A stretch of 64,000 bases of DNA from Brevundimonas vesicularis (lineage in GTDB: Bacteria; Pseudomonadota; Alphaproteobacteria; Caulobacterales; Caulobacteraceae): positions 434,001 to 498,000 of the forward strand of contig NZ_JACHLJ010000001.1 of the NCBI RefSeq assembly GCF_014204545.1. Direction: 5' to 3'. This document shows positions 18,645 through 28,272 of the stretch, in pieces. Position 1 is the stretch's first letter. Each line of letters opens with the position of its first letter. The position numbers were made by a program, and so were the translations under genes. The notes beneath the pieces are model-generated. The model had not been told where the DNA came from, ran no database searches, and saw only the letters and a list, made by a program, of their open reading frames with translations.

Positions 18645-19508
18645 ATGTCCGAGTCCGCACTTCAGATAATCGCACGTGGCCCGCGCGCCGCCGCAGAGGC
18701 CGCCGCAGAGGCCGTAGACGCCGATCCACGGCTGGAAGGCGCGACCTATTCGATCCTGGAAGAGGACGAGGACAACGACGTCTGGCGCATCGACGCCTTT
18801 CCCACGACCGACGACGAGGTCGAGGGTCTGAAGGCAGTGCTGGCGGGCTATCCGGTCACGGTGCTGGTCGAGAAGCTGGCGGACGCCGACTGGCTGGCCA
18901 TGTCGCTGTCGGGTCTGCCGCCCGTCGAGGCCGGACGGTTCTTCGTCTATGGCGCGCACGATCAGGGCAAGGTGCCCGAGGGTCGCGTCACGCTAAAGAT
19001 CGACGCCGGCGCCGCCTTCGGCACGGGCCACCATGGCACCACGGTCGGCTGCCTGGAGGCGTTCGACAAGCTGCTGGAGACCGAAAGCTTCGAGAAGGTG
19101 TTGGACGTCGGCTGCGGCACGGGCGTGCTGGCGATCGCGGCGGCCAAGACGGGCACGCCGATCGCCGTCGGCACCGACATCGACGAGCCCTCGGCCCGGA
19201 TCGCCAATGAGAACGCCGAGATCAACGAGGCCAAGTGCGACTTCTATTTCGCCGATGGTCTCAGCGATCCGCGCATCGCCCAGCATCAACCGTATGATCT
19301 GGTGTTCGCCAACATCCTGGCCGCGCCGCTTGTGCATCTGGCGCCCGAGATCGGGGCGGCGCTGAAAACCGGCGGGGTCGCAATCCTGTCGGGCCTGCTG
19401 CGCACGCAGGAGGAGCGGGTGCTGGAGGCCTATCTGCCGCTGGGCTTCACGGTCGAGCAGACCATTCATCACGACGCCTGGAGCGCCCTGCAACTGCGCA
19501 AGGGCTGA
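18645..19508 (+). CDS. prmA: Ribosomal protein L11 methyltransferase
   Basis: The 287-residue product has an N-terminal L11-binding region (1-115) and a SAM methyltransferase domain. Motifs: [10 protein letters not shown] (about 126-135; usually AFGTGHHETT), [14 protein letters not shown] for SAM binding and FANILAAPL, the PrmA form of the N-[IL]-L-A motif. It trimethylates L11 lysines and the N-terminus. The ATG at 18645 follows a weak site. The M24 aminopeptidase gene starts nine bases after the stop, so the two are probably co-transcribed. Confidence 0.93.
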   Translation: MSESALQIIARGPRAAAEAAAEAVDADPRLEGATYSILEEDEDNDVWRIDAFPTTDDEVEGLKAVLAGYPVTVLVEKLADADWLAMSLSGLPPVEAGRFFVYGAHDQGKVPEGRVTLKIDAGAAFGTGHHGTTVGCLEAFDKLLETESFEKVLDVGCGTGVLAIAAAKTGTPIAVGTDIDEPSARIANENAEINEAKCDFYFADGLSDPRIAQHQPYDLVFANILAAPLVHLAPEIGAALKTGGVAILSGLLRTQEERVLEAYLPLGFTVEQTIHHDAWSALQLRKG

Positions 19509-19517
19509 GGATCGATC

Positions 19518-21323
19518 ATGCGCCAGACGTTTGATGAAACGACCGACCCGTCCTTTGGGGCCAAACACCTGCCGCTGCTGCGCGCCGAAATGGCCAAGCA
19601 GGGGCTGGACGGGTTTCTGATCCCGCACGAGGACGAGCATCAGAACGAATATCTGCCGGACGCCAATGAGCGTCTGGCCTGGGCGACCGGCTTCACCGGC
19701 TCGGCCGGGGCGGCGGTGGTGTTCCAGGATCGGGCCAGCATGTTCACCGACGGTCGCTACACCGTTCAGGTGAAGGCCCAGACCGATCCGGCGCTTTTCG
19801 AGCGACGCGACTTGAATGACGTGGCGGCCTATCTGGAGACGGCGGCGAAGGGGGCGGTGATCGGTTACGATCCGCTTCTGCACAGCCCGGATGCCTTGGT
19901 CGCCTTGAAGGCGGCGGCGCAGAAGGCGGGGGCCGAGTTGCGCGCCGTGGACGCCAACCCGCTGGATATGGCCTGGGGCGCCGATCGTCCGGCTCAGCCG
20001 ACGGCGCCGGTCGTGCCGCATGAAGATGTCTATTCCGGAGAGATCCATGCATCGAAGCGGGCGCGGATCGGCAAGGCCGTGGCGGACGCCGGCGCAGATG
20101 CGGCAGTGCTGACGGCGCCGATGTCGATCGCCTGGCTGTTCAATGTGCGCGGCGGGGACGTGATCCGTTCGCCCCTGCCGATCGGTCAGGCCATTCTGGC
20201 GGCGGACGGAAAGGCGCGGCTGTTCCTAGACCCGGCCAAGGTGACAAATGCTTTGCCGGACTGGCTGGGCGACGATGTTCGCATCGAGGCGACCGAGCAG
20301 CTGCCGGCTGCGCTGGACGGGCTGTCGGGCCAAAAGGTCATGATCGATCCGTCGCTGTCCTCGGCCTGGTATTTCGACCGGCTGGAAAGCGCCGGGGCGA
20401 CGGTGGTGCGGGCGATGGACCCCTGCGCCATTCCTCGTGCGGCCAAGAATGCGGTGGAGATCGAAGGCAGCCGCCAGGCGCACATCCGCGACGGGGCGGC
20501 GCTGAGCCGGTTCCTGCACTGGGTCGACACGGTGGTGCAGGAGACCCTGCCGGACGAGCGCGAAGTGGTCGAGGCGCTGGAGCGGTTCCGCGAGGAGACC
20601 GGGGCGCTGAAGGACCTGAGTTTCGACACCATCGCCGGGGCCGGGCCAAATGGGGCGCTGCCGCATTACAAGCCGGTCGGGGCCAGCATTCGCAAGGTCG
20701 AGAAGGGCTCGCTGCTGCTGGTGGACGGCGGCGGCCAGTATCTGGACGGCACGACCGATGTGACCCGCACCATGGCGGTGGGCGAGCCGAGCGAGGACCA
20801 GCGCCACAAGTTCACCTTGGTGCTGAAGGCGCATATCGCCATGGCGACGATACGCTTCCCGGCCGGGACCAGCGGCATGGCCCTGGACGCCATTGCGCGG
20901 GCGCCGATGTGGGCTGCGGGCCTGGATTATGATCACGGTACGGGGCACGGCGTCGGCTCCTACCTGGGCGTGCACGAGGGGCCGCAGCGGATCGCCAAAT
21001 GGGGCACGTCCCAGCCGCTGCTGGAGGGGATGATCCTGTCCAACGAGCCCGGCTATTACCGCGAAGGCCATTGGGGCATTCGCATTGAGACCCTGCAGGT
21101 GGTGACGCCGGCCGTGGTGCCCGAGGGCGGAGAGCGGCCGATGCACGGCTTCGAGCAACTGACCTTCGCGCCTCTCGACCGCAAACTGATCGATGTCGGG
21201 ATGCTGACGCCGGACGAGCGGGCCTATATCGACGCCTATCACGCCGAAACGCTGGCCAAGGTCGGGCCGTTGATGGACGGCGAGGCGCTGGACTGGCTTC
21301 GAGGGGCGTGTGCTCCGCTCTGA
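19518..21323 (+). CDS. M24B Xaa-Pro aminopeptidase, long (eukaryotic-like) form
   Basis: The 601-residue product has two N-terminal creatinase-like domains (about 1-300) and a C-terminal pita-bread metallopeptidase domain. The dinuclear metal ligands are visible: LVDGGGQYLDGTTDVTRTM (two Asp), HGTGHGVG (His), NEPGYY (Glu) and FEQLTFAP (Glu). It cleaves an N-terminal residue ahead of proline in small peptides. The three-domain length matches the eukaryotic-type aminopeptidase P common in alphaproteobacteria, not the 440-residue E. coli PepP. It follows prmA by nine bases; a large palindrome follows its stop. Confidence 0.92.
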   Translation: MRQTFDETTDPSFGAKHLPLLRAEMAKQGLDGFLIPHEDEHQNEYLPDANERLAWATGFTGSAGAAVVFQDRASMFTDGRYTVQVKAQTDPALFERRDLNDVAAYLETAAKGAVIGYDPLLHSPDALVALKAAAQKAGAELRAVDANPLDMAWGADRPAQPTAPVVPHEDVYSGEIHASKRARIGKAVADAGADAAVLTAPMSIAWLFNVRGGDVIRSPLPIGQAILAADGKARLFLDPAKVTNALPDWLGDDVRIEATEQLPAALDGLSGQKVMIDPSLSSAWYFDRLESAGATVVRAMDPCAIPRAAKNAVEIEGSRQAHIRDGAALSRFLHWVDTVVQETLPDEREVVEALERFREETGALKDLSFDTIAGAGPNGALPHYKPVGASIRKVEKGSLLLVDGGGQYLDGTTDVTRTMAVGEPSEDQRHKFTLVLKAHIAMATIRFPAGTSGMALDAIARAPMWAAGLDYDHGTGHGVGSYLGVHEGPQRIAKWGTSQPLLEGMILSNEPGYYREGHWGIRIETLQVVTPAVVPEGGERPMHGFEQLTFAPLDRKLIDVGMLTPDERAYIDAYHAETLAKVGPLMDGEALDWLRGACAPL

Positions 21324-21336
21324 CACCTTCCCAGCC

Positions 21337-21458
21337 GCTCATCCCCGCGAAAGCGGGGACCCAGTGCTTTGGGCGAAAAACTTGACCCCGTTTTCAAGAT
21401 TGCTGTCCAACGCACTGCCGAGCGACAGAACTGGGTCCCCGCTTTCGCGGGGATGAGC
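21337..21458. repeat. Large intergenic palindromic repeat with 29-base perfect arms
   Basis: The left arm starts GCTCATCCCCGCGAAAGC (21337-21365) and is perfectly complementary to the right arm (21430-21458), with a 64-base centre. Each arm also folds on itself as CCCCGC-GAAA-GCGGGG, a hairpin with a GNRA-type loop. It fills the gap between two convergent genes and could serve as a bidirectional terminator. It resembles the GC-rich repeat families dispersed in alphaproteobacterial genomes. Confidence 0.85.
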
Positions 21459-21465
21459 CGATAGG

Positions 21466-23199
21466 TCAGAGGCCAGACGGAGATCTTCTTCTCAGGTGGG
21501 TGATGGGGACCGTCAGTTCGGCCAGCGCCGCCCTCATAGCGTCATAGCCGATGGCGACGGGGCCGTCGTAGGTCTTCCAGTCCCGAATGTCGCTGCCGGC
21601 GACCTGGGGCAGGACCAGAACGTCGGCGTCAGCCCTCGACTGCGTCATCTCAACGTCGGTGGTGATGGTGGCCGAGCGCATCAGGATCGAGACGATGGGC
21701 GGGCCGGCCTTCCAGGCGCCGGACAGGACCCATTTCCACCAGGACGGCGGATTCTCCAGCGCCTGGGGATCGACGCCGCGCGTCTGGGACATGTCGACGC
21801 CGATGATCGGGCCGCTGTTCAGCTGGCGCATCACGCTGGTGGGGAAGTTCTTCAGAACGGCGCCGTCCACCAGCACCTGACCGTCCATGACGACCGGCGG
21901 CAGGACGCCGGGGATGGCGATGGAGGCGCGCATGGCCCTGCGCATCAGGCCCGTGCGATGCGCCTCGATCCGGCCCGAGGTCAGATTGGACGAGACGGCG
22001 AAGAAGGGCAGGGGCAGGTCCGCCAGGTCGATGTCGCCGTAAGCCTGTTCCAGCAAACGGGCGACCTTGCGAGCGCGGGACATGGCGATGATCGGCACGG
22101 CCAGGTCCGACAGCGGATCGGACTCGACGAAGGCGCGCCGAATCTCGAAATCCAGCCGTTCGCAGGACCAGCCCAAGGCCGGGCCGGCGGCGACGACCGC
22201 GCCCATGGACGCGCCGCCCGCGAAGTCGATGGGCACCTTGGCCTCTTCCAAGGCCTTGATCGCGCCGATGTGGCAATAGGCCCGCGCGCCCCCGCCGGAC
22301 AGCACCAGGCCGACCGCCGTGCCGGTGACGACGCGGGCGATGCGCTCGGCGTCCTTGGCCAGTCCTTCGACGCAGTGGAACCAGCGGTCGGGCTGTAACG
22401 CATCCAGCCAGACGCGCGTGTTGGCCGGGTGATGCATGCGCGGATCGCGCAGCAGGATCAGGTCGGTCAGGCGGCGGCCGTCGCCGAAGCCCTGGCGGCG
22501 CGGCACGGCGGACGGCGGCGCCAGAAGGCCGCTGCCGACGATGAACATCCGGTCCACCTGGCGCGCGCACAGACTGGCCCAGGCGGGCTGATCCTGCTCG
22601 GCGACATAAAGGACGTAGTCGTGGTCGCCCTCCACCCGGCTGAACCACTCGGACGCCGAGGCCAGGGCCGACTGGTCGATGACCTGACAGGTGAAACCCA
22701 TGGCCTGGATGGCGGCGGCGATGCGTTCGACGAAGGCGCGGATGGGGCGGGGGCGGGCCGAGACGAAGCCGAAGACGCTGGGCTCGGATGCGCCGGCGGT
22801 GCGTTCGCGAGCGCGGTGGATCATCAGCCGCGACAGCTCGACCATCAGGTCCGGCTCGGTGCGGGCGGCCTCGAAGAAGGCTTCGCGCGGCAGGGCCAGG
22901 ATTTCGCTGTCCCTCAGGGCGACGACGGTGGCGGTGTGCGGCGTGCCGGCCAGCATGGCCATGCCGCCCACCGGCTCGCCCGCCTTGACCACGCCCAGCA
23001 TGTGCGGCGTCTGATCGGCCTCCGTTCGAAACACGCCCAGACGGCCGGAGCGGACCAGATACAGGGTGTCGGCCGGATCGCCCTCGGTGAACAGCGGCTC
23101 GCCGCCGGTCAGGGCAAACCAGCTGGCCCGGTCGACCATGCGACCTTCGAAGATGCGCGCGAGCGAGGTCGCCAGCGTGTCGGGGCGAAGCGTGGCCAT
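21466..23199 (-). CDS. Patatin-like phospholipase with N-terminal cyclic nucleotide-binding domain
   Basis: The 577-residue product resembles a bacterial neuropathy-target-esterase protein. Residues about 12-130 form a cNMP-binding domain (GEPLFTEGDPADTLYLVRSGRLGVF, then GEPVGGMAMLAGTPHTATVVALRDSEIL). The patatin domain begins at residue 297, with oxyanion loop SGGGARAY (301-308), nucleophile S331 in GGASMG and catalytic D445 in VDGAV. It should hydrolyse phospholipid or lysophospholipid acyl chains, perhaps gated by a cyclic nucleotide. It is a single-gene unit, divergent from serS. Confidence 0.92.
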   Translation of the reverse strand: MATLRPDTLATSLARIFEGRMVDRASWFALTGGEPLFTEGDPADTLYLVRSGRLGVFRTEADQTPHMLGVVKAGEPVGGMAMLAGTPHTATVVALRDSEILALPREAFFEAARTEPDLMVELSRLMIHRARERTAGASEPSVFGFVSARPRPIRAFVERIAAAIQAMGFTCQVIDQSALASASEWFSRVEGDHDYVLYVAEQDQPAWASLCARQVDRMFIVGSGLLAPPSAVPRRQGFGDGRRLTDLILLRDPRMHHPANTRVWLDALQPDRWFHCVEGLAKDAERIARVVTGTAVGLVLSGGGARAYCHIGAIKALEEAKVPIDFAGGASMGAVVAAGPALGWSCERLDFEIRRAFVESDPLSDLAVPIIAMSRARKVARLLEQAYGDIDLADLPLPFFAVSSNLTSGRIEAHRTGLMRRAMRASIAIPGVLPPVVMDGQVLVDGAVLKNFPTSVMRQLNSGPIIGVDMSQTRGVDPQALENPPSWWKWVLSGAWKAGPPIVSILMRSATITTDVEMTQSRADADVLVLPQVAGSDIRDWKTYDGPVAIGYDAMRAALAELTVPITHLRRRSPSGL

Positions 23200-23233
23200 G
23201 ATGCGTTTGTAGGCGCGATTCTGGGACGGGTGA

Positions 23234-24745
<1,512 letters not shown>

Positions 24746-24747
24746 TC

Positions 24748-25140
24748 ATGAAGACGTTGAGCCTGATCGTTGTCGCCGCGACCGCAGCCCTGTCAGCGTG
24801 CGCCACGCCCACGACCCTCACCAATCCCAATCTTGATACGAACGCTTCGGAGTTCACCGGCTGGGTGCGGGTGGCGAATGGGGAATTTCAGCTTTACCAG
24901 ACGCAGCGGGACCTGCGTATGCCGCCTTCCGCCCTTCGCTGTGTCAGCGGCGCGCTGCCGTTCAATCAGCAGAATGGTGCGCAGGATCTGGGCGGCTCTA
25001 AAGTGGTCTTTACAGGCCGGGCTGTGCCTTGGGCCGAGGCCGACGGTGTTCAGACTATACGTCATGAGGGCGCGCGCATCACCAACCAGTGCCGCGGCGA
25101 CTATGTCATCAAGGCCCAGTCGGTTCGGGTGTTGCGCTAG
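24748..25140 (+). CDS. Small lipoprotein of unknown function
   Basis: The 130-residue product begins MKTLSLIVVAATAALSAC, a lipoprotein signal with lipobox L-S-A-C (C18), so it should be attached to the outer membrane. The mature part has two further cysteines (in ALRCVSG and TNQCRGD), which may form a disulfide in the periplasm. GGAGGAG precedes the ATG, which lies two bases after serS; surE follows two bases after its stop. The serS-lipoprotein-surE-pcm-nlpD string is therefore probably one operon. The family is not recognised. Confidence 0.75.
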   Translation: MKTLSLIVVAATAALSACATPTTLTNPNLDTNASEFTGWVRVANGEFQLYQTQRDLRMPPSALRCVSGALPFNQQNGAQDLGGSKVVFTGRAVPWAEADGVQTIRHEGARITNQCRGDYVIKAQSVRVLR

Positions 25141-25142
25141 GC

Positions 25143-25937
25143 ATGCGGATTCTGCTGACGAACGACGACGGGATCGAGGCCGAAGGCCTGGAATGCCTCG
25201 AGCGGATCGCCCGCACGCTGAGCGACGACGTGTGGGTGTGCGCGCCCGCCGTCGAGCAGTCGGGCAAGGGACGGGGGATCACCCTGACCGAACCGCTGCG
25301 GGTGCTGAACCTGGGCGAGAAGCGGTTCGCCGTGACGGGAACGCCGACCGATTGCGTCGTGCTGGCGGTCAATGACCTGATGCCGGAGAAGCCCGATCTG
25401 GTGCTGTCGGGCGTCAATCGCGGGCACAATATCGGCGAGGACGTCAGCTATTCCGGTACTGTCGCGGGCGCCTTGCAGGGGATGGCGTTCGGCATCCGCT
25501 CCATCGCCCTGAGCCAGAGCCTGGAGCGGTTTCACGACGAGGTGGTTGCGCACTGGGAGACGGCGGAAGCCTTCGCCCCGGCGATCATCAGTCGCCTGCT
25601 GGACCAGAAATGGGCGAACGGGGTGGTGATGAACCTGAACTTCCCCAACCGGCCGCCCGAAGCGGTCGATCAGGTCGAGGTGACGACCCAGGGCTTCCGC
25701 AACGTCGGCGAGATGCACGCGGTGCGGCGCACGGACCTGCGCGGTCGTGACTATTACTGGATGAGCTTCCGGGGCGAAAAGCAGGAGCATGCCGAGGGCA
25801 CGGACCTGCGCGCGATCGAAGAGGGGCGGATCTCGGTCACGCCGCTGCATATCGACCTGACGCACATGACCAGCGTGCATGACCTGAAGAAGGTGCTGGG
25901 CGGAGCGCCGCCAAAGAGCGTGGCGACCGCCGCATGA
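25143..25937 (+). CDS. surE: 5'/3'-nucleotidase SurE
   Basis: The 264-residue metallophosphatase has family motifs: N-terminal MRILLTNDDGIEAEG with the two metal-binding Asp, VNRGHNIGEDVSYSGTVAGAL and PTDCV. It dephosphorylates nucleoside monophosphates in stationary phase or stress. ATG 25143 gives the standard N-terminus; the frame is open upstream without similarity. Its stop overlaps pcm by ATGA, the classical surE-pcm pair. Confidence 0.95.
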   Translation: MRILLTNDDGIEAEGLECLERIARTLSDDVWVCAPAVEQSGKGRGITLTEPLRVLNLGEKRFAVTGTPTDCVVLAVNDLMPEKPDLVLSGVNRGHNIGEDVSYSGTVAGALQGMAFGIRSIALSQSLERFHDEVVAHWETAEAFAPAIISRLLDQKWANGVVMNLNFPNRPPEAVDQVEVTTQGFRNVGEMHAVRRTDLRGRDYYWMSFRGEKQEHAEGTDLRAIEEGRISVTPLHIDLTHMTSVHDLKKVLGGAPPKSVATAA

Positions 25938-26578
25938 ATCTGCACGACGACCGGGCCGGGCGGCTGATCCTGTCGCTCAGGCAGCAGGGGGTCACGGACC
26001 CGCGCGTGCTGAAGGCGATGGAGAGCATCGACCGCGCGGTCTTCGTGCACGAAAAGTTCCTGGATCAGGCGTGGGAGGATCAGGCCCTGCCGATCGACTG
26101 CGCCCAGACGATCAGCCAGCCCTATATCGTCGGCCTGATGACCCAGGCGCTGGAGGTGCAGGCGCGGCATCGGGTTTTGGAGATCGGCACGGGCAGCGGA
26201 TACCAGTGCGCGGTGCTGAGCCGGCTGGCGCGCTATGTCTATTCGGTGGAGCGGTATCGCAGTCTGCTGGTCGAGGCCGAAGCGCGACTGCGGGTGCTGA
26301 AGATCGAGAACGTCATCACCAGGCACGGCGACGGCGGCCTGGGCTGGGCCGAACAGGCGCCGTTCGACCGGATCATGGTCACCGCCGCCTCGCCCACCGA
26401 GCCGACCGAACTGCTAAAACAGCTGAAGCCGAACGGGGTGCTGGTCGCGCCTGTGGGACGCACGTCGGTGCAGATGCTGCATCGCTATGTCGGGCAAGGC
26501 GACGGGTCGTTCCACCGCGAAAGCCTGACGGAAGTGCGTTTCGTGCCCCTGGTCGAGGGGACGGCGAAGGAGGGATAG
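25934..26578 (+). CDS. pcm: Protein-L-isoaspartate O-methyltransferase
   Basis: The 214-residue SAM-dependent repair enzyme has the PIMT substrate motif TISQPYIVGLMTQAL (about 56-70), SAM-binding VLEIGTGSGYQCAVLS and the FDRIMVTAAS motif. It methylates isoaspartyl residues to start their repair in aged proteins. It overlaps surE by ATGA, and the NlpD-like gene follows, reproducing the surE-pcm-nlpD order known from gammaproteobacteria. Confidence 0.94.
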   Translation: MNLHDDRAGRLILSLRQQGVTDPRVLKAMESIDRAVFVHEKFLDQAWEDQALPIDCAQTISQPYIVGLMTQALEVQARHRVLEIGTGSGYQCAVLSRLARYVYSVERYRSLLVEAEARLRVLKIENVITRHGDGGLGWAEQAPFDRIMVTAASPTEPTELLKQLKPNGVLVAPVGRTSVQMLHRYVGQGDGSFHRESLTEVRFVPLVEGTAKEG

Positions 26579-26588
26579 GCTCCTTTTT
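26567..26588 (+). terminator. Weak hairpin-T element at the end of pcm
   Basis: AAGGAG (26567-26572) pairs with CTCCTT (26580-26585), followed by further T residues to 26588. The stem is only six pairs and overlaps the pcm stop codon, so it may only partly reduce transcription into the NlpD-like gene. Confidence 0.35.
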
Positions 26589-26731
26589 GCTGGCTATCAC
26601 TCGCGACCGGGTTGCTCGCTGTTTGAGCCGTTAACCTTCGCGCCCCAATTCCGCGATGATTGCGGGGTTGGCTTATGGGGCGCGAGCGGGCACACCGGGC
26701 GGGCGAGTTTAACCACGAATGGGAGCAGCCG

Positions 26732-27820
26732 GTGGCGATGATTTCGGGCTGGATGAGAGCGGTTCTGGTCGCGGGGGCGACGTTGAGCACGGCGGCCTGC
26801 ATCAGCTATCCTTCGGAGCCGCGCTATTCGACGCATGCGAACCCGGCGCCGGCCTATGGTCCGGGGCAGGGCGCCTACCCGCAGCAGCCGACCTATCCGA
26901 ATGCCGGCCAGAATCCGAACCAGCCCTATCGTCCCGCCCCTTATGAATCGCCGCCGCCCGCGACGGCGCCGATCGGTCAGGTCGATGGCGGGGCCTTGCC
27001 GCCGACGGTCAATGTCGGTCCGAGCCAACCGACCTATCAGCCGCCGGCGTCGCAGCCGCCCGCCTATACGCCGCCGTCCTATCCGTCGTCGTCGGCCCCG
27101 GTGCGCCCGGGCGCGGCCTATGTGATCCAACCGGGCGACACGATCTCGGGCGTGGGACGCCGGTTCCAGACGCCGGTCCAGACGCTGATCGACCTGAACG
27201 GCCTGGGACCGCGCGGGGCGATCACGACGGGCCAGCGAATCATCCTGCCTGAAGCGGCGGTGGATACCGGCCGCGATCCTTACGCGACCGGCGCTTCGCC
27301 CGTCGGCGTGCTGGTGCCCAACAACGGCGCCGTGCCGCCGCCCCCGCCGCCGCCGCCCTCGGGCAATGCGGCGCTGCCGGTCCAGACGCGGCCTGTCGAA
27401 CAGACCAACGCCGCCAGCGCCGCTGCCGGTCAGCCGAACCTGCTGTGGCCCGTGCGCGGCGACATCGTGCGGCGTTTCGGCCCGGTCGGCATGGGCGAGC
27501 GGAACAACGGCATCAACATCGGCGCCTCGGCCGGCGCGACGATCAGCGCCTCTGCGGCCGGGCGCGTGGCCTATGTCGGCAGCGATCTGGTGGGGCAGGG
27601 GCTGACGGTGCTGATCGTGCACGCCAACGGCTGGCGCACGGTCTATGGCCATCTGGGTTCGGCGACGGTCAAGGACGGCGACGACGTGCGCGCGGGCCAG
27701 CAGATCGGCACCGTGGGTCTGACGGCCGGCGACGGACGCCCTTCGATCCACTTCGAGACCCGTCAGATGCGCGGCGACGATCCGGTTGCGGTCGATCCTT
27801 TGACAGTGTTGCCCAGGTAG
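26732..27820 (+). CDS. nlpD: NlpD/EnvC-like LysM-LytM lipoprotein, probably non-catalytic
   Basis: The product has 362 residues. GTG 26732 has GGGAG six bases upstream; ATG 26738 is an alternative. The signal ends in lipobox S-T-A-A-C (C23). Then come a Pro/Tyr/Gln-rich linker (24-125), one LysM domain (about 129-173), an eight-proline run and a LytM/M23 domain (about 238-348). The first zinc ligands of active M23 enzymes, H and D in H-x-G-x-D, read N258 and N262 here (NNGIN), though YGH and IHFE remain. Like NlpD and EnvC, it probably activates amidases at the septum without cleaving. Context surE-pcm supports this. Confidence 0.85.
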   Translation: MAMISGWMRAVLVAGATLSTAACISYPSEPRYSTHANPAPAYGPGQGAYPQQPTYPNAGQNPNQPYRPAPYESPPPATAPIGQVDGGALPPTVNVGPSQPTYQPPASQPPAYTPPSYPSSSAPVRPGAAYVIQPGDTISGVGRRFQTPVQTLIDLNGLGPRGAITTGQRIILPEAAVDTGRDPYATGASPVGVLVPNNGAVPPPPPPPPSGNAALPVQTRPVEQTNAASAAAGQPNLLWPVRGDIVRRFGPVGMGERNNGINIGASAGATISASAAGRVAYVGSDLVGQGLTVLIVHANGWRTVYGHLGSATVKDGDDVRAGQQIGTVGLTAGDGRPSIHFETRQMRGDDPVAVDPLTVLPR

Positions 27821-27924
27821 CGCTTTCGCCGCGTTGCATTCCACGAAGCGGAGCCCTAGGTTCCGCGCCTCGTTTTTGATGGGCGCCGATGACGGCCGCC
27901 CCCTATCTGTTTGCGGAGACTACC

Positions 27925-28236
27925 ATGGGCGCTGAAGGCGGCTTGACGGCGCAGTTGATCGGGTTTGCGCCCATCATCGGTATTTTCATCCTGTTCTACT
28001 TCCTGCTGATCCGTCCGCAGCAGAAGCGCGCCAAGGAACACGCGACCGCCATCGCCGCCGTCAAGCGTGGCGACACCGTCGTCCTGGGCAGCGGCATGAT
28101 CGGCAAGGTCACTCGTGTCGAAGAGGCCGAGGTCAACGTGGAGATCGCGCCCAGCGTCAATGTGCGCGTGGTCAAGGCCATGATCGCCGAGGTGCGCAAC
28201 CGCACCGCCATCGCCGCCAACGATTCCAAGGCCTGA
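27925..28236 (+). CDS. yajC: Preprotein translocase subunit YajC
   Basis: The product has 103 residues from ATG 27925, chosen because GGAG lies six bases upstream; an in-frame ATG at 27889 would add 12 residues. One membrane helix (IGFAPIIGIFILFYFLLIRPQQKRAKEH region) is followed by the conserved YajC basic motif and a small soluble domain (VKRGDTVVLGSGMIGKVTRV). It associates with SecDF in the inner membrane. The order yajC-secD-secF is the usual operon. Confidence 0.95.
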   Translation: MGAEGGLTAQLIGFAPIIGIFILFYFLLIRPQQKRAKEHATAIAAVKRGDTVVLGSGMIGKVTRVEEAEVNVEIAPSVNVRVVKAMIAEVRNRTAIAANDSKA

Positions 28237-28272
28237 TACGCTCGCGTATCCGCCGATACCTGGACCGCCCTC

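Noticed and set aside
27340..27365. Run of eight CCN/CCG proline codons in the NlpD-like gene as a programmed slippage site
   Set aside because: The codons are mixed (CCG and CCC), the frame continues normally on both sides, and proline runs are common in such linkers.
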